64,000 bases of DNA from Bryobacterales bacterium (lineage in GTDB: Bacteria > Acidobacteriota > Terriglobia > Bryobacterales > Bryobacteraceae), in NCBI GenBank assembly GCA_016789905.1, contig JAEUQC010000041.1:50492-114491 (forward strand), written 5' to 3'. Below are positions 45,251 through 59,244 of this stretch, piece by piece. Every line of letters begins with the position of its first letter. Position 1 is the stretch's first letter. A program made the translations under genes and the position numbers. The notes beneath the pieces are model-generated. The model did no database searches. It was not told where the DNA came from and saw only the letters and a list, made by a program, of their open reading frames with translations.

Positions 45251-46039
45251 CTATGCCAGCGCCAGCGGGCGCAGCGGCGCGCCCGTACCGCCTCGCAACT
45301 TCAACGGCGCGCCCACAAACAGAAACTCATACACCCTATCCCGCGCCAGCCCCTCCAAATCTAGCGCCTCTATAATGTGAATCCCCTTTTCAAATAACAG
45401 GTGGATGTGGACCGGCATGTCGTGCGCCGGAACCCGTTCAAACGCCACCGTGTCCGACCCGGCCGCGAACACCCCTTGCGCGCTCAGCCACTTCGCCCCG
45501 CTCAGGTCCGGCCCCGGTCCGGCCGGCGTTCCCCGCACGGCGTTGATGTACCGCGTCGCGTCCTCCCAATACTGGGCCCATCCCGTGCGAATCAGCACCA
45601 CATCACCGGCCTCAATGGCGGTTCCCTGCTCCGCCGCGATCACCTGCAGCGCATCCCCCGTCAACACGGCGTCTTCCCTAAGAACGCCATCCTTTGCTGC
45701 GTCGAGCAATACGCCCCGCCGCACAATCGGCGCAATCTCCTCGGCCGTATGTACCGTCAGCCCTCCGCCGTAGCTTTGCACGTCCGCCGCCACATGTCCC
45801 CCATGCAACTTCCCGCCGCACGAAAAATGGCCAAAACCATCGATATGCGTCCCCACATGGCTCCCCAGTGCGATCGCATCCGCCGCCGAACTATTCCCCG
45901 CCGGCGAGTGCATATCGCCGTGCTTCTTGGTCATCGAATACAGATACGGCGGATGCGACGGATGATGCGGCATCCCCACATAGTAGGGCTGCGCCAAGTC
46001 ATACACACGCGCGTCGCGAGCAAGGGTGGAAGGCTGCAC
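45251..46039 (-). CDS. Cyclase-family metal hydrolase (kynurenine formamidase-like)
   Basis: A protein of about 262 residues with the cyclase signature HxGTHxDxxxH (GSHVGTHIDGFGHF), an early DLAQPYYVGMPHHP and late VHIHLLFEKGIHIIE. These Mn/Zn-dependent enzymes hydrolyse N-formylkynurenine or related amides. The 5' end is uncertain: no convincing ribosome site is seen, the GTG at 46039 is a working choice and other starts at 46006 or 46048 are possible. It lies directly behind the rpoC terminator. Confidence 0.78.
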   Translation of the reverse strand: MQPSTLARDARVYDLAQPYYVGMPHHPSHPPYLYSMTKKHGDMHSPAGNSSAADAIALGSHVGTHIDGFGHFSCGGKLHGGHVAADVQSYGGGLTVHTAEEIAPIVRRGVLLDAAKDGVLREDAVLTGDALQVIAAEQGTAIEAGDVVLIRTGWAQYWEDATRYINAVRGTPAGPGPDLSGAKWLSAQGVFAAGSDTVAFERVPAHDMPVHIHLLFEKGIHIIEALDLEGLARDRVYEFLFVGAPLKLRGGTGAPLRPLALA

Positions 46040-46058
46040 GTCGCCCAGTGTACACCGC

Positions 46059-46096
46059 AAAGGAAAAGGCCGGCGCATCCGCCGGCCTTTTCCTTT
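46059..46096 (-). terminator. rpoC transcription terminator
   Basis: A 17-bp perfect stem around a four-base loop (CATC on the plus strand) spans 46059-46096, with a run of T residues inside its right half that serves as the U-tract on the minus strand. It lies 17 bases after the rpoC stop and ends only about 20 bases before the start of the cyclase gene. Confidence 0.85.
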
Positions 46097-46112
46097 ACTT
46101 CTATTTGTGAAA

Positions 46113-49100
46113 CTACTCGACGATCGTCTCGTCCGGCGCCCCTTCGGTTTCCGAAAGCCCGCCCGCGTAGAACGTCCGCGCCGTGTCTTCGTAATCCGAC
46201 ATGGAGTCGTTGAACGAAATCTCCACTTCGGGCTGTGGCTCCTCTTCCGGAACCCCTTCGCCCGCGATCCGAACGCCACGGTAGTAATCCATGCCCGTGC
46301 CCGCCGGTATCAGACGGCCCATGATGACGTTTTCCTTCAAGCCGCGCAGTCCGTCCCGCTTGGAGTTGATCGCCGCTTCGGTCAGCACGCGCGTCGTCTC
46401 CTGGAAGCTCGCCGCGGAAATGAACGAATCGGTCGAAAGCGATGCCTTCGTGATTCCCAACAGGATCGGCCGCGCATGCGAACGCCGCCCGCCCTTGTCG
46501 TTGGCCTTTTCGTTCTCTTCCTTGAACTTGAAGCGGTCCACCACCTCTTCCGGCAGGAAGTCGGTGTCCCCGATGTCCTCCACCTTCAGCCACCGCAGCA
46601 TCTGCCGCACAATGACCTCCAGGTGTTTGTCGTTAATGTTCACACCCTGCAGCCGGTACACTTCCTGCACTTCGTTGACGAGATACTTCTGCAACTCCTT
46701 CTCGCCCCGAACTTTCAGAATGTCGTGCGGATCAATCGGGCCGTCCATCAACTGGTCGCCCGCCTCTACACGTTCGCCTTCCTGCACATTGATGTGGGCG
46801 CCGCGCGGGATCGCGTATTCACGCTCCTGCCCGTCGTCACCGGTCACGTAGATCTTCCGGCTCGTCTTGGTGATTTCGCCGAACCGCACCACGCCATTGA
46901 TTTCCGCAATCTGGGCTGGATCACGCGGCTTGCGCGCTTCGAACAATTCCACCACGCGCGGCAGACCGCCCGTAATATCTTTCGTCTTCGAAGTCGCGCG
47001 CGGAATCTTCGCCACCACGTCCGCCGCGTGTACCACATCGCCGTCGCGCACCATGATATGCGCGTGCGTCGGCAACAGATACCGCTTCTCGTCGTGCTTG
47101 GTTCCGCCTTCCGGCCGGATGATAATCGTCGGCACCTTCTTGCCGTCCAGCGAATCCACAATCACCAACTGCGACAGGCCGGACACTTCGTCCACCTGCT
47201 CCTGCACCGTGATCCCTTCGTCGATATCTTTGAAGTGAACCTTACCGCTGATTTCCGTCAGAATCGAGAACGAGTACGGATCCCATTCCACCATCACGTC
47301 GCCGGCCCCGATCGCCTGGCCGTCCAGGTACTTCACCTTCGCGCCGTAGACAACCTGGTAGCGTTCCTTCTCACGGCTCTTCTCATCGACAATCGCGATA
47401 ATACCGTTGCGGTTCATGACGATGTTCTCGCCCGCCGCGTTCTTCACGGTATGAATCCCAATGTGCTTGACGAACCCGGCGCCCTTGGACTCCTGCGTGT
47501 TCTGTTCCGACGCGCGCGTCGCCGCGCCGCCAATGTGGAACGTACGCATCGTCAACTGCGTTCCCGGCTCACCAATCGATTGCGCCGCAATCACGCCCAC
47601 CGCCTCGCCGCGTTCCACCATCCGGCCCGTCGCCAGATTGCGTCCGTAGCAGAGTTGGCAAACGCCGCGCCGGCTCTCGCACGTCAGCACCGAACGGATC
47701 TTCACCCGCTCAATACCGGCCGCCTGAATCGCCGTCGCCAGGTCTTCGGTGATGAGCTGGTTCACGCCCACAATCCGCAGCCCCTCGAAGTCCAACTGGT
47801 TCTCCAGCACCACGCGGCCCACAATCCGGTCGCGCAGCGGCTCAATCACTTCGCCGGCTTCCACAATCGGCTCCACGTAGATGCCTTCGCTCGTGCCGCA
47901 GTCGTGTTCACTGATGATCACGTCCTGCGCCACGTCCACCAACCGGCGGGTCAGGTAACCCGAATCCGCCGTCTTCAACGCCGTATCGGCCAACCCCTTG
48001 CGGGCGCCGTGCGTCGAAATGAAGTACTGCAACACGTTTAGGCCTTCGCGGAAGTTCGCCGTAATCGGGGTTTCAATAATCTCGCCCGACGGCTTGGCCA
48101 TCAATCCGCGCATACCGGACAACTGGCGGATCTGTTGTTTCGAACCGCGCGCGCCGGAGTCGGCCATGATGTAAATCGGGTTGAGGTACCGGCCCGTGCG
48201 GTCGTCCTCTTCCATCTTCTTGAACATCTTGTCGGACACTTCTTCAGTAACACGCGTCCAGATTTCGATGATCTTGTTATAACGTTCGCCTTGGGTAATC
48301 GCGCCCGATTGATACTGGCTCTGGACTTCGATAACAGCCTTCTCGGCGTCCTTCACCATCTGCGCCTTCTGCTCGGGCACAACCATGTCGTCGATGCCGA
48401 TCGAGATACCCGCGCGCGTGGCGTACATGAAGCCCAGCGCCTTGATGTCGTCCAGCATCTTCACCGTCGTCTGCAACCCGAACTTCAGGTAGCAGTACTG
48501 CACCAGTTGCGTTAGACCCTTCTTCTTCAACAGGCCGTTCACGAACGGCATATCGTCGGGCAGCACGTCGTTCAGGATCACGCGGCCAACCGTCGTGTCC
48601 ATGTCCTGCTTGTTGTACTCAACGGCTTCAGAGTGCATCAGGTTCTGCCCGTCTTTCGACGTTGTCAGGTCCAGCACCCGGCCCGTGTAGCGCAACTTGA
48701 TCGGCGTCAGTGTCTCCACTTCGCCCATTTCCAGCGCAATCAGCACGTCATCCATCGAGGCGAACTTCTTGCCTTCGCCCTTGGAGCCAACGCGGGATTT
48801 GGTGAGGTAGTACAACCCCAGCACCATGTCCTGCGACGGGATCGCGATGGGCGAACCGTGCGCCGGCGACAGGATGTTGTTCGACGCCAGCATCAGCGTC
48901 GACGCTTCAATCTGCGATTCCGGCGACAGCGGAATGTGAACCGCCATCTGGTCACCGTCAAAGTCGGCGTTGAACGCGGTACAAACCAGCGGATGCAGCT
49001 TGATCGCCTTGCCTTCCACCAGCACCGGCTCAAAGGCCTGAATGCCCAAACGGTGCAAGGTCGGTGCGCGATTCAGCAGGATCGGATGATCGCGAATCAC

Positions 49101-50342
49101 TTCTTCCAGGATGTCCCAAACCACTGGGTCCTGCTGTTCCACCAGTTCCTTGGCCTGCTTAATGGTAGTGCAGTGCCCACGCTGTTCCAGCCGGTGATAG
49201 ATGAACGGCTTGAACAGTTCCAGCGCCATCTTCTTGGGCAGTCCGCACTGGTGCAGCTTCAGTTCCGGACCCACCACAATAACCGAACGGCCCGAGTAGT
49301 CAACGCGCTTGCCCAGCAGGTTCTGCCGGAATCGGCCTTGTTTGCCCTTTAGCGCATCGGAGAGCGACTTGAGCGGACGGTTATTCGCCCCGCGCAACAC
49401 ACGGCCACGGCGGCCGTTGTCGAACAGGGCGTCCACGGCTTCCTGCAACATGCGCTTTTCATTGCGGACAATAACGTCGGGCGCGTGCAGTTCCATCAGC
49501 TTCTTCAACCGGTTGTTGCGGTTGATTACGCGGCGATACAGGTCGTTCAAGTCGGAGGTTGCAAACCGTCCTCCGTCCAGCGGAACCAGCGGCCGCAACT
49601 CCGGCGGAATCACCGGAATCACATCCAGAATCATCCACTCCGGATTATTGGCCGACTTGCGGAAGCTCTCCACCACCCGAAGACGCTTGGCGAACTTCAG
49701 CTTCTTCTGCTGGCTCACTTCCGTCTTCATCTTCTCGCGGATCTCCAGCGAGAGCTTTTCGCATTCCACTTTCTTCAGCAGTTCTTTGATGCCCTCGGCG
49801 CCCATCATGGCCACAAACCGGCCATGCGCCTCCTGGTCCAACTGCCGCTTGCGTTCATCCGTGATGACGTCGCCCGCTTTAATGCCTTCCACATCGCCGG
49901 CATCGACGATCACAAAGGCTTCAAAATAGAGCACCCGTTCCAGTTCCCGCAGCGTGATGTCGAGCAGGTAACCAATGCGCGACGGCAGGCCCTTGAAGAA
50001 CCACACATGCGAGCACGGGCTGGCCAGTTCAATATGCCCCAGCCGTTCCCGCCGCACACGGGACAAAGTAACTTCCACTCCGCACTTATCGCAGATCACG
50101 CCGCGGTGCTTCATGCGCTTATACTTGCCGCATAGGCACTCCCAGTCAGCGATCGGGCCAAAGATACGGGCACAGAACAGCCCGTCACGCTCCGGCTTGA
50201 AGGTGCGGTAGTTAATGGTTTCGGGTTTGGTGACTTCTCCGTGAGACCAGTTTCTGATCTTATTCGGAGAGGCCAGACTAATGCGGATCGAATCGAAATC
50301 CGCAATCAGATTCGCGCGTTCGTAGGGGGAAGAGCGGTACAT
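46113..50342 (-). CDS. rpoC: DNA-directed RNA polymerase subunit beta'
   Basis: The beta' subunit, 1409 residues. The active-site magnesium motif [15 protein letters not shown] is at about residue 460, and the N-terminal zinc finger ([16 protein letters not shown]) and the C-terminal [11 protein letters not shown] zinc site are present. It starts 23 bases after the rpoB stop and is the last gene of the transcript. A 671-codon open frame on the opposite strand is a shadow of this gene. Confidence 0.98.
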   Translation of the reverse strand: MYRSSPYERANLIADFDSIRISLASPNKIRNWSHGEVTKPETINYRTFKPERDGLFCARIFGPIADWECLCGKYKRMKHRGVICDKCGVEVTLSRVRRERLGHIELASPCSHVWFFKGLPSRIGYLLDITLRELERVLYFEAFVIVDAGDVEGIKAGDVITDERKRQLDQEAHGRFVAMMGAEGIKELLKKVECEKLSLEIREKMKTEVSQQKKLKFAKRLRVVESFRKSANNPEWMILDVIPVIPPELRPLVPLDGGRFATSDLNDLYRRVINRNNRLKKLMELHAPDVIVRNEKRMLQEAVDALFDNGRRGRVLRGANNRPLKSLSDALKGKQGRFRQNLLGKRVDYSGRSVIVVGPELKLHQCGLPKKMALELFKPFIYHRLEQRGHCTTIKQAKELVEQQDPVVWDILEEVIRDHPILLNRAPTLHRLGIQAFEPVLVEGKAIKLHPLVCTAFNADFDGDQMAVHIPLSPESQIEASTLMLASNNILSPAHGSPIAIPSQDMVLGLYYLTKSRVGSKGEGKKFASMDDVLIALEMGEVETLTPIKLRYTGRVLDLTTSKDGQNLMHSEAVEYNKQDMDTTVGRVILNDVLPDDMPFVNGLLKKKGLTQLVQYCYLKFGLQTTVKMLDDIKALGFMYATRAGISIGIDDMVVPEQKAQMVKDAEKAVIEVQSQYQSGAITQGERYNKIIEIWTRVTEEVSDKMFKKMEEDDRTGRYLNPIYIMADSGARGSKQQIRQLSGMRGLMAKPSGEIIETPITANFREGLNVLQYFISTHGARKGLADTALKTADSGYLTRRLVDVAQDVIISEHDCGTSEGIYVEPIVEAGEVIEPLRDRIVGRVVLENQLDFEGLRIVGVNQLITEDLATAIQAAGIERVKIRSVLTCESRRGVCQLCYGRNLATGRMVERGEAVGVIAAQSIGEPGTQLTMRTFHIGGAATRASEQNTQESKGAGFVKHIGIHTVKNAAGENIVMNRNGIIAIVDEKSREKERYQVVYGAKVKYLDGQAIGAGDVMVEWDPYSFSILTEISGKVHFKDIDEGITVQEQVDEVSGLSQLVIVDSLDGKKVPTIIIRPEGGTKHDEKRYLLPTHAHIMVRDGDVVHAADVVAKIPRATSKTKDITGGLPRVVELFEARKPRDPAQIAEINGVVRFGEITKTSRKIYVTGDDGQEREYAIPRGAHINVQEGERVEAGDQLMDGPIDPHDILKVRGEKELQKYLVNEVQEVYRLQGVNINDKHLEVIVRQMLRWLKVEDIGDTDFLPEEVVDRFKFKEENEKANDKGGRRSHARPILLGITKASLSTDSFISAASFQETTRVLTEAAINSKRDGLRGLKENVIMGRLIPAGTGMDYYRGVRIAGEGVPEEEPQPEVEISFNDSMSDYEDTARTFYAGGLSETEGAPDETIVE

Positions 50343-50365
50343 TGGCGATATTCTCCTTATCAGAA

Positions 50366-54700
<4,335 letters not shown>

Positions 54701-55223
54701 GTTCCACTCCTAGGTTGGACAACGCCCGCGGCGGGAACCGCGGGTTGTAAGGGCGGCCAAGGCAGGGGCCTTGGGGTTAGGCGGCGATCTGGGGTGGGAT
54801 CGCGATGGAAACCCCTGGAGAATGATGGCGGTGGCAGCATCAGCCGTTCGGAACCAAAGCCGTGGACACACTAACCGGCAGAGGAGACGTCACAGCGAAG
54901 AAGACACGGAATATCCGATGCATTGGACGGATTTGGGTAGAGTCGTCGGATGAGGAAGTGGGACGCCTATCATGCATTTGCGCGCACAGGCAGGGAGATC
55001 CCTCCCCATGCGCCAGGCGTTTTCTGACACGAGGAAACTGGTTAAGACGGGTCACTGGGCAGGTTTCCGGTCCGACTCCGGATAATCCCAATCGTAACAA
55101 ACGAATATTGGCCTCGTCAAACGGGGGTACCGTTAGGGATAAACAGAACAAGGCTGCCCACGGCATCACCGCGGGCAGCCCGGCTCTAATAAGAAATGGA
55201 GCTTCGCTTGCCCAACTGCAAGA
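54701..55223 (-). promoter_or_regulatory. rpoB leader with three tandem hairpins
   Basis: A 523-base gap separates rplL from rpoB. Next to rpoB are three hairpins: GCGATC/GATCGC (54784-54803), CCAAGGC/GCCTTGG (54757-54774) and CCCGCGG/CCGCGGG (54725-54744, extended by ACAAC/GTTGT at 54719-54748). The last sits just before the ribosome site. Nothing gene-like was seen in the rest. This is probably a regulated leader separating L7/L12 from polymerase expression. Confidence 0.5.
55152..55180 (-). terminator. Attenuator/terminator after rplL
   Basis: A hairpin GGCTGCCCACGGC / CCGCGGGCAGCC (55152-55180, one G-T type mismatch) lies 44 bases downstream of the rplL stop. On the minus strand it is followed by TTGTTCTGTTT. 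A partial terminator between rplL and rpoB is common, lowering polymerase relative to ribosomal protein synthesis. Confidence 0.6.
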
Positions 55224-55601
55224 CTACTTCACTTCGACAGTTGCGCCCGCGTCAACGAACTTCTTCTGCATGGCGGCCGCTTCGTCCTTCGAAATGCCTT
55301 CCTTAACGACCTTCGGCGCGCCGTCCACCAGATCCTTGGCTTCTTTCAGCCCCAGGCTCGTGATTTCGCGCACAACCTTGATGACGTTAATCTTATTCGC
55401 GCCCGCACCCGTGAGAACAACCGTGAATTCGGTCTTCTCTTCGGCGGCGGGTGCAGCCGCGGCGCCGGCCGCCGGTGCAGCCGCTACGGCGGCAGCCGCG
55501 GCGGATACGCCCAGCTTTTCTTCCAGCAGCTTGACGAGCTGCGACGCTTCGAGCAGCGTCAGCCCTTGAATCTGTTCAGCAATTGCGTTGATGTCGGCCA
55601 T
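55224..55601 (-). CDS. rplL: 50S ribosomal protein L7/L12
   Basis: L7/L12 (125 residues) forms the stalk dimers that recruit translation factors. The start [19 protein letters not shown] and C-terminal domain ([32 protein letters not shown]) are standard, with an Ala/Pro-rich hinge between. It follows rplJ and precedes the rpoB leader. Confidence 0.97.
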   Translation of the reverse strand: MADINAIAEQIQGLTLLEASQLVKLLEEKLGVSAAAAAVAAAPAAGAAAAPAAEEKTEFTVVLTGAGANKINVIKVVREITSLGLKEAKDLVDGAPKVVKEGISKDEAAAMQKKFVDAGATVEVK

Positions 55602-55660
55602 GATGGTGGTAACTCCTGATTCGTAAACTTTTGATCGCTTCGTACTTCTGCCCTAGACGG

Positions 55661-55690
55661 GCTTCCCGCAAATACTTCAAAACGGGAAGC
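55661..55690 (-). promoter_or_regulatory. Hairpin between rplJ and rplL
   Basis: An 8-bp stem GCTTCCCG/CGGGAAGC (55661-55668 with 55683-55690) with a 14-base loop lies 32 bases after the rplJ stop on the minus strand. It may adjust the L7/L12 to L10 ratio; no U-tract follows, so termination is unlikely. Confidence 0.4.
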
Positions 55691-55722
55691 GAAACTCTTG
55701 CAATGGGGTCAATTCGGGGGAA

Positions 55723-56250
55723 TTAACCCTGGAACTTGTTCTCTTTCACGCCTTGATCGACGACTACGGCCAGATTCCGGCCCACGCCGTTCATTGCTGT
55801 CACCAACTGCTGCGCCGGCGCTTGGATGCACCACAGCAACTTGGCGTATATCTCTTCCTTCGACGGCAGCGTCGCCAGGTCGTTGATCGATTTCACATCA
55901 ACCACCCGACCCTCAACCAATCCGGCCTTGAACACAAATACCGGGTTCGTTTTCGCATACCCGGCCAGCGCCTTGGCCAACGCCACGACATCGCCCTTCG
56001 TATACGCAATCGACGTCATCCCGGCCACTTTGTCGAACAACGGCGCCGAGCTCAGCCCTTCGCTCGCGATCTGCGCCAGATTGTTCTTCACAACCTTGTA
56101 TTCGCCGCCCGCTTCTTTCACCGTCTTCCGTAGCTGGAAGTCCTGGCTCACCGTCATCTTGGCGAAGCCCGCCAGGAAGATGTTATTCACTTCTTCGAAC
56201 TCGCCGCGCAGGAACGCGAGATCTTTTTCTTTATCCGAACGCTTCTTCAT
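55723..56250 (-). CDS. rplJ: 50S ribosomal protein L10
   Basis: L10 (175 residues) anchors L7/L12 to the ribosome and represses its own operon. The start MKKRSDKEKDLAFLRGEF, the core FRKTV-like region (LRKTVKEAGGEYKVVKNNLA) and the C-terminal alpha helix are recognisable. It starts 27 bases after the rplA stop on the minus strand. Confidence 0.96.
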   Translation of the reverse strand: MKKRSDKEKDLAFLRGEFEEVNNIFLAGFAKMTVSQDFQLRKTVKEAGGEYKVVKNNLAQIASEGLSSAPLFDKVAGMTSIAYTKGDVVALAKALAGYAKTNPVFVFKAGLVEGRVVDVKSINDLATLPSKEEIYAKLLWCIQAPAQQLVTAMNGVGRNLAVVVDQGVKENKFQG

Positions 56251-56277
56251 TGCGTGTCTCCGTGTACCTTCTGCGGG

Positions 56278-56991
56278 CTAGACCGCCACTTTCGCGGCGT
56301 TCATTTCGGTGGTATCAAGCGGCACTCCCGGGCTCATCGTCGAGCACAGGGTCGCGCTCTTCACATACTTGCCCTTCGCCGCCGCCGGCTTGGCTTTCAA
56401 CACCGCGCCAATCAGCGACGCCGCGTTTTCCACCAGCTTGTTCGAGTCGAAGCTCAGCTTGCCCAGCGGCGCGTGAATCACGCCCGTCTTATCGACGCGA
56501 AATTCCACCTTACCGGCCTTGGTTTCGTTAATCGCCGTTTTCACGTCGTTCGTCACCGTGCCCGTTTTCGGATTCGGCATCAGGCCCCGCGGGCCCAGCA
56601 CCTTGCCGAGTTTACCCACCGAACGCATCATGTCCGGTGTGGCGATCACGGCATCGTAGTCCAGCCAGTTTTCCGACTGAATCTTCGTTACCATCTCTTC
56701 GCCGCCGGCGAAATCCGCGCCCGCGTCCAGCGCTTCCTGGATCTTATCGCCGCTGGCGATCACCAATACCGTTTTCGTCTTGCCCAAGCCGTTCGGCAAA
56801 ACAACCGTGCCGCGGACCATCTGGTCGGCGTGCTTCGGATCGACGCCCAGACGCATATGCACTTCCAGCGTCTCGTCGAATTTGGTGAATTTGATCTTCT
56901 GTATGAGAGCAACCGCCTCGGTGACGTGGTACAGCTTGTTTTCCACGAGCTTCAAGGCGGCGTTATACTTCTTGCCTGATTTTCTTGCCAT
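56278..56991 (-). CDS. rplA: 50S ribosomal protein L1
   Basis: L1 (237 residues) binds 23S rRNA and represses the L11-L1 operon in many bacteria. The rRNA-binding signature [20 protein letters not shown] is present and the protein is complete. I start at 56991; the frame is open to 57033. It is separated from rplK by a 4.9 kb stretch of unrelated genes, whereas these two genes are adjacent in most bacteria, and it has its own promoter. Confidence 0.96.
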   Translation of the reverse strand: MARKSGKKYNAALKLVENKLYHVTEAVALIQKIKFTKFDETLEVHMRLGVDPKHADQMVRGTVVLPNGLGKTKTVLVIASGDKIQEALDAGADFAGGEEMVTKIQSENWLDYDAVIATPDMMRSVGKLGKVLGPRGLMPNPKTGTVTNDVKTAINETKAGKVEFRVDKTGVIHAPLGKLSFDSNKLVENAASLIGAVLKAKPAAAKGKYVKSATLCSTMSPGVPLDTTEMNAAKVAV

Positions 56992-57045
56992 AGTTTTGAT
57001 TGGTCCTAACGGCGTCTCGAAACTTCCGGACACCTCCCAAGGTAC

Positions 57046-57101
57046 GCGTTTCGGGAGGAAACGCTTTTGTCAGAATAGCAGAGATGGCCATTGAAATGCA
57101 A
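57046..57101 (-). promoter_or_regulatory. rplA: rplA promoter and leader hairpin
   Basis: On the minus strand a -35 box TTGCAT (57096-57101) and -10 box TATTCT (57072-57077) are spaced by 18 bases. The leader then folds a 7-bp hairpin GCGTTTC/GAAACGC (57046-57064, five-base loop). This explains how rplA-rplJ-rplL stay expressed after the operon was split from rplK. The hairpin could be the L1 or L10 feedback site, an inference. Confidence 0.6.
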
Positions 57102-57103
57102 AG

Positions 57104-57487
57104 CTACCCAGCAATCTTCACCCGCGCTAGCCCTACCACTGCCGACATATCCTCCTCATTCCGTACCAGGACCCGCACGGCCGTCCCCTCGGCGTACTTT
57201 TTCGCCCCTTCCAACAGCGCCCCCAGCCCCGCCTCCCGCGCTAGTTCCAGCGCCCGCCCGCCCAGCGCGAACGACGCCGTAAACTCCCCCTCCCCCGGCA
57301 GCAAATACACGATCACCCGCCCCTCCCGCTTCACCCGCAGCGACCACGGCGCCTTCTTCGCGTACTTTTTCCACTCATACTCCCCCGCCCCGCATTCCGC
57401 CGCCAACGCCGCCACCAGCTTTTCCCACAACGCTCGCCCCACCCCCGCCAGCACCACTTCATCGCCTGGAAACTCCGCTTTCGCCAT
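57104..57487 (-). CDS. DUF3788-family protein
   Basis: A 127-residue protein with a DUF3788-like core: EYEWKKYAKKAPWSLRVKR, then VIVYLLPGEGEFTASFALG and ALELAREAGL. The fold resembles YdhG/phosphoribosyl-type small domains and its function is unknown. Start at 57487 gives MAKAEFPGDEV. It lies between rplA and the hydrolase gene, and a decayed copy of its central segment sits 1.3 kb upstream. Confidence 0.75.
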   Translation of the reverse strand: MAKAEFPGDEVVLAGVGRALWEKLVAALAAECGAGEYEWKKYAKKAPWSLRVKREGRVIVYLLPGEGEFTASFALGGRALELAREAGLGALLEGAKKYAEGTAVRVLVRNEEDMSAVVGLARVKIAG

Positions 57488-57744
57488 CGAACTAATCCCA
57501 TTACAGCATGGTCCGCGCAACGATTGGATCGCCCGCCTGCCGGCCCGTTGAATCCCAGCCACCGTATCGGACGGCACAACGTAACGTCGCATGCGCCATC
57601 GCGATCGCGGCGATCCTGGGTTCCTTGCCGCCCAGCCCGGCTTCGGTGGTGCGCCGCACCGGGCGCCTGAAATCCCTTGGGTCAAGCGGTCGAAGAGAAG
57701 TTCTATCAATTATTCCGGGTTCTGAACCAGGAGTGGCCGTTCAA

Positions 57745-58692
57745 TCACGCGCGGAACCATGCCAAAATGCGCCCGAACACCGCGACAAATCCGGCGGGCG
57801 GCTCTTGGCCGGGCAGGTCAAAGCCATGATCGCCCGCTTCCACCCGATCGAGCACCGCCTTCCGCCCGCGTGCGGCAAGTTCCGACCGCAAAACATCAAA
57901 CGCACTTATCGGGTTCTGGGCATCCCGGGTTCCGTGGCCGAAGTACAGTGCACTTCTCGAACGAAGCGCCTCCGCGACAACCGAGGTTTTCATAAAACTC
58001 GACCATTGGCGAAAAGTCTGGCCCCAGCAGAATCGCGTCGTGCTTGCGGGGTCGCCAAGAACATCGGCCCAACAAGGGTAGAGTTCTTTCTCTGGATCAA
58101 GGCCCTTCTTTCGAAAGAACTCACTCATGTGGAACAGATAGCTCGGCCCGCCTCCGGAGAGCGCCGCCACGTGCGTTATGCCCCGAGCCTGGTTTGAGAC
58201 CCGTAGTCCCACAATCGCTCCTTCGGAATGGCCAATCACCAAGGTCCGTGTCCGGTCAACACCGTCTATAGTGCGTGCGACTTCCAGCGCGCGTACCAAC
58301 GTTTTGGACCAGCTCTCAAGCGAGTATCGCTGCACAAATTCTGGCCGGCAATGCTTGGCGTCAGCCGGTTGCGCCGGATTATCGAGGTATTGAACGCCCG
58401 GCTTTTCGACGACCATAATGCGGGCTGATCCGGCACTGACCTCGTGCAGCGTAGACTGCACGCCGCTAAGGATGCGCCCATTTTCCAGAATGAACGGGGA
58501 ATCACAACCGGTGCCTTGTACAAACAACACGATTGGGCGCGCCGGGCCACCTGCATGTGCGGACAGGTAAAACGTCAGCCGCCCGCCGTCGGCCGTGTAT
58601 CGAAAGAATGGAGTTCCTGGCACAGGCCTGCCGGCCGGATCGGCGGCCGCCAGAGGTATCGCGCACCAGCAGCAAAGAATGAGCCTCCACAT
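57745..58692 (-). CDS. Exported alpha/beta hydrolase
   Basis: A 315-residue secreted hydrolase. Signal peptide WRLILCCWCAIPLAAADP is followed by an alpha/beta core with the nucleophile elbow GHSEGAIVGLR, an oxyanion stretch VLFVQGTGCDSPF, an acid in FGHGTRDAQNP and the His in AGDHGFDLPG. It is an esterase or peptidase of unknown substrate. The frame extends upstream to 58860 but the start at 58692 gives the signal peptide. It is part of the block between rplK and rplA. Confidence 0.8.
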   Translation of the reverse strand: MWRLILCCWCAIPLAAADPAGRPVPGTPFFRYTADGGRLTFYLSAHAGGPARPIVLFVQGTGCDSPFILENGRILSGVQSTLHEVSAGSARIMVVEKPGVQYLDNPAQPADAKHCRPEFVQRYSLESWSKTLVRALEVARTIDGVDRTRTLVIGHSEGAIVGLRVSNQARGITHVAALSGGGPSYLFHMSEFFRKKGLDPEKELYPCWADVLGDPASTTRFCWGQTFRQWSSFMKTSVVAEALRSRSALYFGHGTRDAQNPISAFDVLRSELAARGRKAVLDRVEAGDHGFDLPGQEPPAGFVAVFGRILAWFRA

Positions 58693-58784
58693 CGCGCTAC
58701 CCAATAGCGTGACATCCGGCGGGCAACCGCTGCAAGGGACTCGGGCGTCCATCGCATCGAATCCCACCTCCGCGGGACCGGCAA

Positions 58785-58853
58785 GCTGACACGCCCCTCC
58801 CGCTTTACCCGCAGCGACCTGAGCGCGGATTTCGCATACCGCTTCCACCCGTG
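58785..58853 (-). pseudogene. Decayed fragment of a DUF3788 gene
   Basis: Read on the minus strand, about 22 codons give WKRYAKSALRSLRVKREGRV, which matches WKKYAKKAPWSLRVKREGRV of the intact gene at 57104-57487 (one Lys/Arg change and three others). The similarity ends on both sides and no start codon precedes it. This is a remnant of a second, degraded copy, not an active gene. Confidence 0.7.
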
Positions 58854-58986
58854 GGCACAAAGCTCACGCCATCCCCATCGGCGTTACCTCGGCACCAGTA
58901 ACCCGAAAAGCCACACCACACCATCCAGTGCTTCACCCGCTAGCATCTCACGGGAATCGCTTATTCCAAGCACAGCCGGAGAGGAG

Positions 58987-59244
58987 TCATCCCTTACCAG
59001 AAGGGTCTGACTTCTGACTTCGTTGCCGGTTCGAGTTGGATATGATCCAGTCCCGGTGCCAGCTATCCTCCATCAAGCTCTTGATGAGCGCTTCCTTGGA
59101 GGTCTCTGTCGGGTTCGGTTCAGCAAGCGACGGAACCGGCACATGGCTGTCATTCTTGTATGTTGTTGATCCTGAAGACAAATACCGCTTCATTGGCACC
59201 TCATCATCGCATACTGCCCTCAAAATTGTCAACCGCTTTTTCAT
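58987..59244 (-). CDS. Small protein coupled to the SIR2 gene
   Basis: An 85-residue hydrophilic protein (MKKRLTILRAVCDDEVPMKR, KEALIKSLMEDSWHRDW) with no recognised domain. Its ATG overlaps the TGA of the SIR2 gene by four bases, so the two are translated together. A later start (MKRYLSSG) is possible. Its base composition is like the SIR2 gene and unlike the ribosomal genes. As a small co-encoded partner it could be an inhibitor, adaptor or sensor; this is inference. Confidence 0.6.
   Translation of the reverse strand: MKKRLTILRAVCDDEVPMKRYLSSGSTTYKNDSHVPVPSLAEPNPTETSKEALIKSLMEDSWHRDWIISNSNRQRSQKSDPSGKG

Noticed and set aside
46026..48041. A 671-codon open frame on the plus strand opposite rpoC
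   Set aside because: It has no domain signal, is rich in Arg, His and Leu as expected from antisense of a high-GC gene, and rpoC is certain.
57650..57810. Plus-strand stretch reading VEEKFYQLFRVLNQEWPFNH, protein-like but without start
   Set aside because: The frame opens after a stop and soon runs antisense to the hydrolase; it may be a gene relic but I found nothing to compare it with.
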